Notes: generated by a model not told the origin, from the sequence alone. Counted from the first letter of the stretch, positions 22,820 through 31,852 are shown. The stretch: DNA of 32,680 nt from Thermohalobaculum sp035513135 (GCA_035513135.1 DATKCQ010000102.1:1-32680); one strand, 5' to 3'. Numbers and translations are program-made.

Positions 22820-23425
22820 CTAGCCGCGCATGAAAGCGAGCAGGCCCTCCACGCCGTCGCGCTCGATCAGCGCGCCGAACTCGTCGCGCTTGAGCATCAG
22901 GAACGAGACGCCGGCCACCATCACGTCGATGACCAGCGGCCCCCGCCCCTCGAAGGCGCGCACCCGGTAGGCGACCGGCAGGGGCGGCCCGTCCGCGCGC
23001 GGGATACGCGCCTCGACCAGCACGTCGCCGCGCACCGCGCGGCTGCCGACCAGCCGCGGCGCGTCGTCGAGCCCCTTGCCGAACTGCGCGGCGTAGAGGC
23101 GGGCGAGGAAGCCGGGCAGCAGCGCGCGGAAGCGCGCGCGCTGCTCGGGCTCGAACGCGTGATCGCCGAGCAGGAAGCGCTCCCAGACGTCGAAGGCGAA
23201 GGCGCGCTCGATTACCCGCTCGAGCTCGGCGAGCCGGGCGTCCTCGTCGTTCGCCCCCGCCTCCCCGGCCATCGCGGCGTGGGCCTCGCCGACCAGGTCG
23301 CCGACCACAGCGCGGGCGGCCTCGTCGGCTGCCTCGCCGCCATGGGCAGGCGCCCACGCGGTCAGCGCCGCGACCAGGCTCATGGCGGCGAGCCGCGCGA
23401 CGCGGCCGGTGGCACGATGTTGCAT
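22820..23425 (-). CDS. hpnM: MlaC/Ttg2D-like hopanoid protein HpnM
   Basis: A 201-residue periplasmic protein with a signal peptide (MQHRATGR then a hydrophobic stretch to about residue 28) and the MlaC/toluene-tolerance fold pattern: FAFDVWERFLLGDHAFEPEQ, FLARLYAAQFG and LVIDVMVAGVSFLMLKRDEF. MlaC proteins carry phospholipids across the periplasm; in hopanoid loci HpnM is thought to help move hopanoids or associated lipids. GGAGGGA precedes the ATG. It lies 67 bp after hpnN and 121 bp before hpnH on the same strand, so the three are probably co-transcribed. Confidence 0.85.
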   Translation of the reverse strand: MQHRATGRVARLAAMSLVAALTAWAPAHGGEAADEAARAVVGDLVGEAHAAMAGEAGANDEDARLAELERVIERAFAFDVWERFLLGDHAFEPEQRARFRALLPGFLARLYAAQFGKGLDDAPRLVGSRAVRGDVLVEARIPRADGPPLPVAYRVRAFEGRGPLVIDVMVAGVSFLMLKRDEFGALIERDGVEGLLAFMRG

Positions 23426-23492
23426 GCGGCGGTCCCTCCTCTCCGGCCCGACACAGTTAGGCGGCCCGCGCGCCCGGGCAAGTCCGTGCACG

Positions 23493-26147
23493 TCACGGCC
23501 CGGCGAGGGGCGGGCCGGGGCGGCGCCGGATGGCGCGAATCAGCGCCGGCGTCAGGTTGAAGGTCATGAAGACGGCGGCGAGCACCGCGATGGCCAGCAG
23601 GATGCCCATGCTGGCGGTGCCCGGATGGTGCGACAGGCCGAGCGTGCCGAAGGCGGCGACGGTGGTCAGGGCGCTGTAGAGCACGGCGCGCGGGGTCGAG
23701 GTGCCGAACACCGAGCCCGACATCCGGCTGGCGCGCAGCGCCACGTGCACGCCGCTGTCGATGCCCAGCCCGATGAGCAGCGGCAGCACCAGCACGTTGG
23801 CGTAGTTGAACGGCAGGCCGAGCAGCACGCCGGCCCCCACCGTGACGGCGGCGGCGAGGAACAGCGGCAGCAGGATCGCGCCGACCCGCGCCGCGTCGCG
23901 CAGCATCGCCCAGCCGAGCAGCGTGCAGCCGACCAGCGCCAGCAGCGTCGCCTCGAGCATCGCCCGGCCCACCGCCCGGGCGGCGCCGTGCATCATGTCG
24001 GACGGGCCGGCGGCGCCGGGGGCGACCGCGGCGACCGCCTCGACGAAGGCCGCGCGCGGCCCGGGGGCGCGGATGTCGGCGGCGGGGACGATCTCGACGC
24101 GCAGCCGGCCGTCCGCCGCGACATAGCGCGCGCGCAGCGGCTCGGGCAGCGTCTCGGGCGTGACCTCCTTTGCCTCGAGCTGGCGCCCCAGCCGGTCGAT
24201 CAGCATCGGGAAGTGGCGGAAGATGTTGCCCGCCAGCGCCTCGTCGCGCTCCGGGCTGCGCCGCCCGGCATAGGCCGAGAGCTCGCGCGCCAGCGCGGCG
24301 GCGCCCGGTCCGGGCTGCCCGGCGAGACGGGCCGCGAGGCTCTCCGGCGTGACCGCGCCGCCTTCGCCGAGCACGGCGGGCGGCCCCTCGACGGCGTGCA
24401 GGATCGAGGGGTAGGCGAGGTCGATCAGCTCGAGCTTCGCCTGCTGGTCGCGCGGCACCAGGTCGGCGAGCCAGCGCGCCTCGCGCACCTCGTCGAGCGC
24501 CTCGAGCCGGGCGGCGGCGGCACGCGCCGCGCCGGCGTCCCCGACCAGCAGGCTGAGGCGCATGGGCGTGAGCTCCGGGTCGGCGGCGAGCCAGTCGTGG
24601 GTTCGCACCGAGGCGGCGTCCGGGTCGCGCAGGTTCATCGGGTCGGCGTCGAAGCGCGCGCCCGGCGCCAGCGCCAGGCCGCCCAGGCCGAGCGCCAGCG
24701 CCAGCCAGGGCAGCGCCCGGCCGATCGCCGGCGGCGGCTGGCGCAGCGGGCGCGGCAGCGGCCCGGCGTCGAGGCCGGGCCACAGGGTGACCGAAGCGGG
24801 GATCACCGTGAGCGTGCTCGCCAGCGCGATCAGCACCCCCGCCGCGCCGATCAGGCCGAGCTGCGCCATGCCGGCGAAATCGGTGGTGGTGAAGGCGAGG
24901 AAGGCGAGCGCCGTGGTCGCCGCGCTGAGCACCAGCGCCGGCCCCAGCGCCCGGCCCGAGCGCACCAGCGCCACGCGGCGGCTGGAGACCTCGACCCGAT
25001 GCTCGTCGAAACGCGCGATGAAGTGGATCGCGTAGTCGATGCCGAGGCCCACCATCAGCACCACGAAGGCGATCGAGACGAGATTGAGCGCGCCGACGGC
25101 GGCCCCGGCGAAGCCGGCGGTGGCGACCAGCGTCACCGCCAGCGTGCCAAGCGCCAGCCCGGCCCGCGCCGCCGAGCCGAGCGCGCGGTGCAGCAGCAGG
25201 CCGGCCAGCACGACCGACAGCGCGAGCGAGAGCGGCAGGCGCCGGACCACGCTGTCGAGCTCCTCGGCGCGCAGCGCCAGGTCGCCGGTGACGCCGATCT
25301 CGACGGCGCCGGCCAGGTCGGGGTCGAGCCCCTTGATCGCCCGCCCGATCACCGCGAGCGCCTCCCCGGCCGGCTGCAGCGCCGAGAAGTCGAGCCGCGG
25401 GCCGAGGTTGATCGTGCGGATCGCCGTGCCATCCCGACCTGCGCCGCCGAGCACCCCGGACCAGCCGAACGGCCGGTCCTGCCCGCGCCGCTCGGCGGCG
25501 AGCACGGCCGCCGCCTCGGCGTAGAGCGGCTCGAGCATGGCGGCGCCGCCCGGCGCCTGCGCGGCAAGCCCGGCCGCGCCGTCCAGCGCGCGCAGGAAAC
25601 CGGGCAAGCTCGGCTCGGCGCGCAGCGTCGCCAGCAGGTTGGCCGAGCGGCCGAGCCGCGCGAGCCGGGCCTCGAGCGCCGCCCGGTCGAGATAGAGCAA
25701 CCCGTGCGCCACCAGGTAGGGGTCCGCCGCCGGCGCGAACACGAAGCGGAAGCTGTCGCCGCGGCGCGCCAGCGCCCGGGCCAGCGCCGCGGTCGCGGCA
25801 TCGGCGGCGTCGGGGATGTCCGAGCGCACGGCGACGACGATGGTCTCGTCGAGCCGGGGAAAGGCGGCGTCGAGGGCGTCGGCGCGCTCGCGGAAGGGCA
25901 GGTCGCCGGCGAGCATGCGGCTCGAATCGGTGTCGATGCCGAGGCGCAGCACCCCCGCGAGCGCCAGCACGAGGACCAGCGCCACCCCCGCCAGCGCCCG
26001 GCGCGGCCGCGCCGCCACCGCCGCCACCCAGGCGCCCACCGCGTCGCGCGCCGTGTCGCGCGCCGTGTCGCGGTGGCGCCCCGGGGGGCGATCCGGGGGG
26101 CGATCCGGCGGGCGAACCGGGGCGTCTGCACCGGGCGAATGTTGCAC
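23493..26147 (-). CDS. hpnN: Hopanoid RND/MMPL transporter HpnN
   Basis: An 884-residue inner-membrane RND-family protein of the MMPL type. In Rhodopseudomonas HpnN is required to move hopanoids to the outer membrane. Two halves each have a periplasmic domain and a cluster of membrane helices, including the paired GLGIDYAIHFIARF and GLGIDSGVHVALRA motifs and the N-terminal LRLGIDTDSSRML. The likely GTG start (26147) has GGAGGAG only 2 bp upstream; a later GTG near 26030 is possible. The first ~50 residues are low complexity (PPDR and DTAR repeats from two 12-bp tandem arrays), which could mean the real start is further in. It is divergent from mlaA. Confidence 0.88.
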   Translation of the reverse strand: MQHSPGADAPVRPPDRPPDRPPGRHRDTARDTARDAVGAWVAAVAARPRRALAGVALVLVLALAGVLRLGIDTDSSRMLAGDLPFRERADALDAAFPRLDETIVVAVRSDIPDAADAATAALARALARRGDSFRFVFAPAADPYLVAHGLLYLDRAALEARLARLGRSANLLATLRAEPSLPGFLRALDGAAGLAAQAPGGAAMLEPLYAEAAAVLAAERRGQDRPFGWSGVLGGAGRDGTAIRTINLGPRLDFSALQPAGEALAVIGRAIKGLDPDLAGAVEIGVTGDLALRAEELDSVVRRLPLSLALSVVLAGLLLHRALGSAARAGLALGTLAVTLVATAGFAGAAVGALNLVSIAFVVLMVGLGIDYAIHFIARFDEHRVEVSSRRVALVRSGRALGPALVLSAATTALAFLAFTTTDFAGMAQLGLIGAAGVLIALASTLTVIPASVTLWPGLDAGPLPRPLRQPPPAIGRALPWLALALGLGGLALAPGARFDADPMNLRDPDAASVRTHDWLAADPELTPMRLSLLVGDAGAARAAAARLEALDEVREARWLADLVPRDQQAKLELIDLAYPSILHAVEGPPAVLGEGGAVTPESLAARLAGQPGPGAAALARELSAYAGRRSPERDEALAGNIFRHFPMLIDRLGRQLEAKEVTPETLPEPLRARYVAADGRLRVEIVPAADIRAPGPRAAFVEAVAAVAPGAAGPSDMMHGAARAVGRAMLEATLLALVGCTLLGWAMLRDAARVGAILLPLFLAAAVTVGAGVLLGLPFNYANVLVLPLLIGLGIDSGVHVALRASRMSGSVFGTSTPRAVLYSALTTVAAFGTLGLSHHPGTASMGILLAIAVLAAVFMTFNLTPALIRAIRRRPGPPLAGP
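26043..26117. repeat. Two adjacent 12-bp tandem repeats in hpnN
   Basis: GTCGCGCGCCGT is repeated 2.5 times (26043-26072), and CGGGGGGCGATC about three times (26082-26117, last copy drifted). Both lie in the 5' end of hpnN and encode RDTARDTAR- and PPDRPPDR-type stretches. Periods of twelve keep the frame. Confidence 0.85.
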
Positions 26148-26194
26148 CGCTCCTCCACTTTTCGAAAGCCGGACGGATCGTGGCGTTAACTCGC

Positions 26195-26223
26195 TTGAGA
26201 CAAGGGGAATGGCAGGATACTTA
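26195..26223 (+). promoter_or_regulatory. Likely promoter of mlaA-ispA
   Basis: TTGAGA (26195-26200) and TACTTA (26218-26223) are separated by 17 bp in the AT-richest part of the hpnN/mlaA divergent spacer, giving a leader of about 90 nt before the mlaA ATG. Confidence 0.5.
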
Positions 26224-26321
26224 TGGACCAACAAGTCGCGATCGCCCGCGGGAGCGGTTTTCGCTGCGGTCGCGGGGCGGGCTCCGGGGCCGGGCGCGCA
26301 CATGAGTTTGAGGGGAGAGTC

Positions 26322-27077
26322 ATGACGTTCATCGCCACGATGGGCCGCGGTTTCGCGGCACTGGCTCTTCTCGGCCTCGCTTCCTGCGCGTCCGCCGATC
26401 CCGACGATCTGTCGGCGACGGACACCACGCCCGGCTTCAACCGGGCGATGCACGGGTTCAACCTGGCGCTCGACCGCAACGTGCTGAGGCCGGCCGCGCA
26501 GGGCTACGACTTCGTCACGCCGACGCTGTTCAAGCACCTGATCGGCAACGGCTTCAGCCACCTCGAGCTGCCCGGCGACTTCGTCAACTACCTGCTGCAG
26601 GGCAGGATCGAGCCGGCGCTCGAGACGCTGGGCCGCTTCTCGGTCAACACCGTGGTGGGCGCCGGCGGGCTGCTCGATCCGGCGACCGAGGCCGGGCTGC
26701 CGAAGCGGCCGACGGATTTCGGCATCACGCTCGGCCGGCACGGCGTGGCCGAGGGCAACTACCTGGTGCTGCCGCTGTTCGGACCCAGCACCACGCGCGA
26801 CGCCGTGGGCACGGTGGTGGACCGGGCGCTGCACCCGCTGACCTATCTGGGCTACATCGCGCCGGGACTCCCGCCGGCGGCGGGCATCGCCCTGAACGTG
26901 ACCGAGCGGGTGGACGCGCGCAACCGCAACGCCGACGTGATCGACGACCTGCTCTACGAGAGCGAGGACAGCTATATCTCGCTGCGCTCGGTCTACCTGC
27001 AGCGCCGCCGGGCGCTGGTGGCGGGCGAGGAAGGCGGGGCGGACGCGCTGCCCGACATCTTCGACCAGGGTAACTGA
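26322..27077 (+). CDS. mlaA: MlaA/VacJ-family outer-membrane lipoprotein
   Basis: A 251-residue lipoprotein of the MlaA (VacJ) family, the outer-membrane channel that removes misplaced phospholipids from the outer leaflet. The signal peptide ends in a lipobox LASC with Cys22 as the lipidated residue. Family stretches are PGFNRAMHGFN, FSHLELPGDFVNYLLQG, RFSVNTVVGAGGLLDPA, DFGITLGRHGVAEGNYLVLP and GPSTTRDAVG. GAGGGGAGAG precedes the ATG; an upstream ATG at 26223 would fall in the promoter. Placed divergent from hpnN and near the MlaC-like HpnM, it suggests a lipid-transport module tied to hopanoids. Confidence 0.92.
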   Translation: MTFIATMGRGFAALALLGLASCASADPDDLSATDTTPGFNRAMHGFNLALDRNVLRPAAQGYDFVTPTLFKHLIGNGFSHLELPGDFVNYLLQGRIEPALETLGRFSVNTVVGAGGLLDPATEAGLPKRPTDFGITLGRHGVAEGNYLVLPLFGPSTTRDAVGTVVDRALHPLTYLGYIAPGLPPAAGIALNVTERVDARNRNADVIDDLLYESEDSYISLRSVYLQRRRALVAGEEGGADALPDIFDQGN

Positions 27078-27120
27078 CCGCCCGCCGGAAGTTCATCCCC
27101 CGGACGCGGAGCCGGCAGGC

Positions 27121-28104
27121 ATGACACGAGACGACCCGCAGTTCGCCGAGGCGCTGTCGCGCGCGGCAGGCCGCGCCGAGGCGGTGCTGCGCGCGTGCCT
27201 GCCCGCCGGGGACGGAGGGAGTGCGGACGCGGGGCGGGGGGACACAGGGCACGGGCAGCCGGGGTTCGGCGAGGCCGGGCTCAGGGCGGCGATGCGCTAC
27301 GCGGTGCTCGACGGCGGCAAGCGGCTGCGCGCCTTCCTGGCGATCGAGGTGGCGCAGCTTTTCGGTGCCGGGGGCGCCGGGGGCGCCGGGGGCGTCGGGG
27401 GCGCCGGGGCCGAGCGGGTCGCGGCGGCGGTCGAGTGCCTGCACGCCTACAGCCTGGTGCACGACGACCTGCCCTCGATGGACGACGACGATTTGCGCCG
27501 CGGCAAGCCCACGGTGCACCGGGTCTGGGACGAGGCGACCGCGGTGCTGGCGGGCGACGCCCTGCAGGCGCTGGCCTTCGAGATCCTGGCGGACCCCGCG
27601 ACCCACCCGGACGGCGCCGTGCGGGCGCGGCTGGTGCTGCGGCTGGCACAGGCGGCGGGCCATGCCGGGATGGTCTGCGGGCAGGCCATCGACCTCGCCG
27701 CCGAGGGCGCGCGCGAGCCCCTGGGCGGCGAGGCCGTGCGGCGGCTGCAGGCGCTCAAGACCGGCGCGCTGATCGAGTTCGCGGCCGAGGCCGGGGCCAT
27801 CGTGGCGCAGGCGGCCGAGGCCGACATCGCCCGCATCCGCGCCTATGCGCGGGCGCTGGGCGAGGCGTTCCAGATCGCCGACGACCTGCTCGACGTGACC
27901 GGCGACGAGGCGGCGCTGGGCAAGCGCTCGGGCAAGGACGCCGCGGCCGGCAAGGCGACCTTCGTGGACATCCTCGGCGTCGGGGGCGCGCGTGCCCGCG
28001 CCGCCGAGCTGGCCGGGTCGGCGGTGGCCGAGCTGGCGCCCTATGGCGAGCGCGCGGCGCTGCTGGCCGCCGCGGCGCGGTTCGTGGTCGAGCGGCGCAG
28101 CTGA
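27121..28104 (+). CDS. ispA: Farnesyl diphosphate synthase (IspA-like)
   Basis: A 327-residue polyprenyl synthase. The first aspartate-rich motif is DDLPSMDDDDLRRG (near residue 116) and the second is FQIADDLLDVTGDE. The spacing DDxxxxD with two intervening extra residues is that of bacterial FPP/GGPP synthases of the IspA type. It should supply farnesyl diphosphate to HpnD, and presumably to quinone and peptidoglycan carrier synthesis. A Gly/Ala insert (~82-97) between helices comes from a 9-bp tandem repeat. It lies 43 bp after mlaA on the same strand. Whether it makes C15 or C20 product cannot be told for certain. Confidence 0.88.
   Translation: MTRDDPQFAEALSRAAGRAEAVLRACLPAGDGGSADAGRGDTGHGQPGFGEAGLRAAMRYAVLDGGKRLRAFLAIEVAQLFGAGGAGGAGGVGGAGAERVAAAVECLHAYSLVHDDLPSMDDDDLRRGKPTVHRVWDEATAVLAGDALQALAFEILADPATHPDGAVRARLVLRLAQAAGHAGMVCGQAIDLAAEGAREPLGGEAVRRLQALKTGALIEFAAEAGAIVAQAAEADIARIRAYARALGEAFQIADDLLDVTGDEAALGKRSGKDAAAGKATFVDILGVGGARARAAELAGSAVAELAPYGERAALLAAAARFVVERRS
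27366..27410. repeat. 9-bp tandem repeat within ispA
   Basis: Five copies of GCCGGGGGC, two slightly changed, encode a GAG-type Gly/Ala run in the prenyl synthase. It is a frame-keeping expansion, probably in a surface loop. Confidence 0.9.
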
Positions 28105-28170
28105 CCCCGCCGACGCTCGCGAGACGGGACGGTTTCAAGAAAACCCGCGGCAATATTCCCCTTATTGCGT

Positions 28171-28176
28171 TTGACA
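28171..28176 (+). promoter_or_regulatory. Possible -35 box of the BMP transporter operon
   Basis: A consensus TTGACA stands in an AT-richer patch of the 131-bp gap before the transporter genes. No good -10 hexamer follows at 16-18 bp, so this is only a suggestion. Confidence 0.25.
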
Positions 28177-28235
28177 ATGACCGGGGCCTTGCACAGGCTC
28201 GGGCGCCGTCGGGAAAACCGGGAAGGACGAGCGGG

Positions 28236-29819
28236 ATGGCTGCCGCGACGAGTGCGCCGGGGACGACTGCGCGGGACACGCCGCTTCTCGAGGCGCGCAA
28301 CATCGTCCGGAAGTTCGGCGACTTCGCCGCGAACGACGACGTCAGCCTGAGCATCCGCGCGGGCGAGAAGCACGCGCTGCTCGGCGAGAACGGCGCGGGC
28401 AAGTCGACGCTCGTCAAGATGATCTATGGCGTGATGCAGCCGACGGCGGGCGCGTTCTTCTGGCAGGGCGCGCGCACCGTGATCCACAAGCCCGCCGAGG
28501 CGCGGGCCCTGGGCATCGGCATGGTGTTCCAGCATTTTTCCGTGTTCGACGCGCTGAGCGTGGCCGAGAACATCGCGCTGGCGCTGCCGCCCCAGCCGAT
28601 GCGGGCGCTGAGCCGGCGCATCCGGGAGGTCTCGGAGGCCTACGGGCTGGCCATCGACCCCAGGCGCGCGGTGCACACGCTCTCGGTCGGCGAGAAGCAG
28701 CGGGTCGAGATCATCCGCTGCCTGCTGCAGGACCCCAAGCTCCTGATCATGGACGAGCCGACCTCGGTGCTCACGCCCCAGGAGGCCGCGACGCTGTTCG
28801 GCACGCTCGACAAGCTGGCCGCCGAGGGCTGCGCCATCCTCTACATCTCGCACAAACTCGACGAGGTGCGTGCGCTGTGCGACACCGCCACCATCCTGCG
28901 CCAGGGCAAGGTGGTGGCTACCTGCGACCCGCACGCCGAGACCGCGCGCTCGCTGGCCGAGATGATGGTCGGCTCCGAGATCCTCTGGGTCGAGAAGGAG
29001 GGCGCGCCCGAGCCCGGCCCCGTGCGCCTCAGGGTGGACGCGCTCGACCTGCCGGCCGCCTCGGAGTTCGCGGTGACGCTGCGCGGGATCTCGCTCGAGG
29101 TGCGCGGCGGCGAGATCGTCGGCATCGCCGGGGTCGCCGGCGAGGGCCAGTCCGAGCTGATGGAGGCGCTGACCGGCGAGGTGCCCGTGGCGCGCGACGA
29201 CGCCATCGCCATCGACGGGGCGCCGGTGGGCCGCAGCGGCCCGACCCGGCGCCGCCTCGCCCGCGCCGCGTTCGTGCCCGAGGAGCGCAACGGCCACGCG
29301 GCGGTGGCCGACATGACGCTGCCCGAGAACGTGATCCTGAGCCACCACACGGCCGAGGGGCTGGCAAGGGCGGGATGGCTCGGCAGCTGGCTCGACTTCG
29401 CCAAGGCCGCCGACTGGGCGGCCCGCGTGCGCGCGGCCTTCGACGTGCGCGCGGGCGCCGAGGACCCGGTGGCGGGCTCGCTCTCGGGCGGCAATCTGCA
29501 GAAGTTCGTGGTCGGCCGCGAGATGCTGCGCGCGCCCGGCGTGCTGGTGGTGAACCAGCCGACCTGGGGCGTGGACGCCGGCGCCGCGGCGCTGATCCGC
29601 CGGGCGCTGATCGAGCTGGCCGGGCGCGGCACCGCCGTGCTGGTGATCAGCCAGGACCTCGAGGAGATCTTCTCGATCTGCGACCGCATCGCGGTGATCC
29701 ACCACGGGCGGCTGTCGCGGCTCCATCCGGCCGCCGAGATGACGCCCGAGAAGGTCGGCCTCCTGATGGGCGGCGCGCGGCCCGAGGCCACCGAGATCTC
29801 GGACGTGGAGGCCGCCTGA
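28236..29819 (+). CDS. BMP-type nucleoside ABC importer, ATPase
   Basis: A 527-residue protein with two ATPase halves, as in sugar- and nucleoside-type importers (NupA/YufO/RbsA-like). The first half has Walker A GENGAGKST (~50), signature LSVGEKQRVEI and Walker B LLIMDEPTSVL. The second half has a degenerate P-loop (GVAGEGQSE) and signature LSGGNLQKFVVGRE, with Gln-Pro in place of Asp-Glu-Pro in its Walker B (VVNQPTWGVD). This is common in BMP-family ATPases. GGAAGGACGA precedes the ATG. The stop overlaps the start of the first permease (TGATG). It powers uptake of a nucleoside-like compound. Confidence 0.9.
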   Translation: MAAATSAPGTTARDTPLLEARNIVRKFGDFAANDDVSLSIRAGEKHALLGENGAGKSTLVKMIYGVMQPTAGAFFWQGARTVIHKPAEARALGIGMVFQHFSVFDALSVAENIALALPPQPMRALSRRIREVSEAYGLAIDPRRAVHTLSVGEKQRVEIIRCLLQDPKLLIMDEPTSVLTPQEAATLFGTLDKLAAEGCAILYISHKLDEVRALCDTATILRQGKVVATCDPHAETARSLAEMMVGSEILWVEKEGAPEPGPVRLRVDALDLPAASEFAVTLRGISLEVRGGEIVGIAGVAGEGQSELMEALTGEVPVARDDAIAIDGAPVGRSGPTRRRLARAAFVPEERNGHAAVADMTLPENVILSHHTAEGLARAGWLGSWLDFAKAADWAARVRAAFDVRAGAEDPVAGSLSGGNLQKFVVGREMLRAPGVLVVNQPTWGVDAGAAALIRRALIELAGRGTAVLVISQDLEEIFSICDRIAVIHHGRLSRLHPAAEMTPEKVGLLMGGARPEATEISDVEAA

Positions 29820-30931
29820 TGATCGAGCTCGAGCCGCGGCCGCAGCCCTCGCGGGCGCTGATGTGGCTGTCGCCGGTGATCGCCATCGGCCTGACGCTGG
29901 CGGCGGGCGGGGCGCTGATGGCGGCGATGGGCCGGGCGCCGGGGCAGGCGCTCCACGTCTACTTCTTCCAGCCCTTCGAGGAGCTGTGGCTGTGGCTCAC
30001 CCTGCCCGCCGACGAGGCGGCCATGTGGATCTACACGCCCGCCGAGGTGGTGGTGAAGGCGATCCCGCTGGCGCTGATCGGGGCCGGGCTGGCGGTGTGC
30101 TTCCGCGCCAACGTGTGGAACATCGGCGCGGCGGGGCAGTATACGCTGGGCGCCATCGCCGGCGGCTGGGTGGCGCTCTCGGCGCCCGCCGACGCCAGCG
30201 GCATCTGGCTCGTGCCCTACCTCGCGGCGGGGGCGCTGGCAGGCATGGCCTGGGCGGCGATCCCGGCCTTTCTCAGGGTGCGCTTCAACGCCAACGAGAT
30301 CCTGGTCAGCCTGATGCTGACCTACGTCGCCGCGCTCGTGCTCGACTGGCTGGTGCGCGGGCCCCTCAAGGACCCGGCCGGCTACGGCTTCCCCGAATCG
30401 CGCGACTTCGACGCGGCCTTCATCATGCCGGTGCTGGTCGAGGGCACGCGGCTGCATCTGGGCCTGGTGCTGGCGGTGGCGGCGTGCATCGCGCTGTGGC
30501 TGATGATGGGCCGCACGCTCAAGGGCTTCGAGGTGCGGGTGATGGGCGCGGCGCCGCGCGCGGGGGCGTTCGCGGGCTTCTCGCGCAACCGGACCATCTG
30601 GTTCGTGCTGCTGCTCTCGGGCGGGCTCGCCGGGCTCGCCGGGGCGATCGAGGTCTCGGCCACCATCCAGCAGCTGCAGCCGACCATCTCGGCCGAGTAC
30701 GGCTTCGTCGCCATCATCGTCGCCTTCCTCGGCCGCCTGAACCCGCTCGGCGCCATGTTCGGCGCGCTGATCCTCGGCGTGAGCTTCATCGGCGGCGAGA
30801 ACGCGCAGATCGCGCTCAAGCTGCCCAAGGCCGTGACCGGCATCTTCCAGGGGATGCTGCTGTTCTTCCTGCTGGGCTGCGACACGCTGATCCGCTACCG
30901 GGTCCGCCTGGCGCTGCCGGCGCGGGCCTGA
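29819..30931 (+). CDS. BMP-type ABC importer permease 1
   Basis: A 370-residue inner-membrane permease of the branched-chain/ribose/nucleoside family (BPD_transp_2). About ten hydrophobic helices are visible. Family landmarks are FRANVWNIGAAGQYTLGAI, FNANEILVSLMLTYVA, GFSRNRTIWFVLLLSGGLAG and FVAIIVAFLGRLNPLGA. The N-terminal ~80 residues include a long periplasmic segment typical of the first of the two permeases. The ATG overlaps the TGA of the ATPase gene by one base (TGATG), so they are coupled. It pairs with the next gene to form the channel. Confidence 0.9.
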   Translation: MIELEPRPQPSRALMWLSPVIAIGLTLAAGGALMAAMGRAPGQALHVYFFQPFEELWLWLTLPADEAAMWIYTPAEVVVKAIPLALIGAGLAVCFRANVWNIGAAGQYTLGAIAGGWVALSAPADASGIWLVPYLAAGALAGMAWAAIPAFLRVRFNANEILVSLMLTYVAALVLDWLVRGPLKDPAGYGFPESRDFDAAFIMPVLVEGTRLHLGLVLAVAACIALWLMMGRTLKGFEVRVMGAAPRAGAFAGFSRNRTIWFVLLLSGGLAGLAGAIEVSATIQQLQPTISAEYGFVAIIVAFLGRLNPLGAMFGALILGVSFIGGENAQIALKLPKAVTGIFQGMLLFFLLGCDTLIRYRVRLALPARA

Positions 30932-30940
30932 GGGGCGGAC

Positions 30941-31852
30941 ATGGAGAACTTCCTCTTCGCCATGGTGATCGCCGCGACGCCGCTTCTGCTGGCGGCGACG
31001 GGCGAGCTGGTGGCCGAGCGCTCGGGCGTGCTGAACCTCGGCGTCGAGGGCATGATGCTGGTGGGCGCGGTGGTGGCGTTCGCGGTGGCGAACCAGACCG
31101 GCTCGGGGACCGTGGCGGTGCTGGCCGGGGCGGCGGCGGGGATGGCGCTGGCGCTGGTCTTCGGCGTGCTGGTGCTGGGCTTCATGACCAACCAGCCGGC
31201 CACCGGGCTGGCGCTCACCATCTTCGGCATCGGCGTCTCGGGGCTGATCGGCCAGAGCTTCGTCGGCATCGCGCTCGACCCCCTGCCGCGGCTGGCGGTC
31301 CCGCTGCTCACGGACTCCACCGCGCTTGGGCGCATCCTGCTCGGGCACGACGCCATGGTCTATCTGTCGCTCCTGCTGATCGCGGGGGTCGCGTGGTTCC
31401 TCTACCGCACGCGCGCCGGGCTGGCCCTGCGCGCGGTGGGCGACAACCACGACTCCGCCCACGCGCTCGGCTACAACGTGATCGCCGTGCGCTACGCCGC
31501 GGTGATGTTCGGCGGCGCCTGCGCGGGCTTGGGCGGCGCCTACCTGTCGCTCGCCTACACGCCCATGTGGGCCGAGAACATGACCGCCGGGCGCGGCTGG
31601 ATCGCCGTGGCGCTGGTGGTCTTCGCCACCTGGAAGCCGGGCCGTCTGGTGGCCGGCGCGGTGCTGTTCGCCGCCGTCACCCAGCTCCAGTTCTACGGAC
31701 AAAACTGGGGCATTCCGGTGCCCTCGCAGTTCATGGCCATGGCGCCCTACCTGGCGACGATCCTTGCGCTCGTGGTGATCTCGCGCGATGTGAACTTGAC
31801 GAAAGCCAACGCGCCTGCCTGCATTGGCAGGCCATTCAGGGCCGAGCGCTGA
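30941..31852 (+). CDS. BMP-type ABC importer permease 2
   Basis: A 303-residue permease, shorter than its partner, with NLGVEGMMLVGAVVAFAVAN, TIFGIGVSGLIGQSFVG and RAVGDNHDSAHALGYNVIAVRY, all typical of the second permease of nucleoside ABC importers. It begins 9 bp after the first permease gene; GAGGGGCGGAC precedes the ATG. The last coding bases contain a 7-bp-stem hairpin (31813-31832). The binding-protein gene follows 34 bp downstream, completing the importer. Confidence 0.9.
   Translation: MENFLFAMVIAATPLLLAATGELVAERSGVLNLGVEGMMLVGAVVAFAVANQTGSGTVAVLAGAAAGMALALVFGVLVLGFMTNQPATGLALTIFGIGVSGLIGQSFVGIALDPLPRLAVPLLTDSTALGRILLGHDAMVYLSLLLIAGVAWFLYRTRAGLALRAVGDNHDSAHALGYNVIAVRYAAVMFGGACAGLGGAYLSLAYTPMWAENMTAGRGWIAVALVVFATWKPGRLVAGAVLFAAVTQLQFYGQNWGIPVPSQFMAMAPYLATILALVVISRDVNLTKANAPACIGRPFRAER
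31813..31832 (+). other. Small hairpin before the binding-protein gene
   Basis: GCCTGCC and GGCAGGC flank a 6-base loop at the 3' end of the permease gene, some 55 bp before the binding-protein ATG. It could stabilise or process the mRNA to favour the binding protein. Confidence 0.35.

Noticed and set aside
26148..26834. N-terminal extension of hpnN into the mlaA region
   Set aside because: It would run antisense through mlaA and its promoter; the homologous part begins after 26147.
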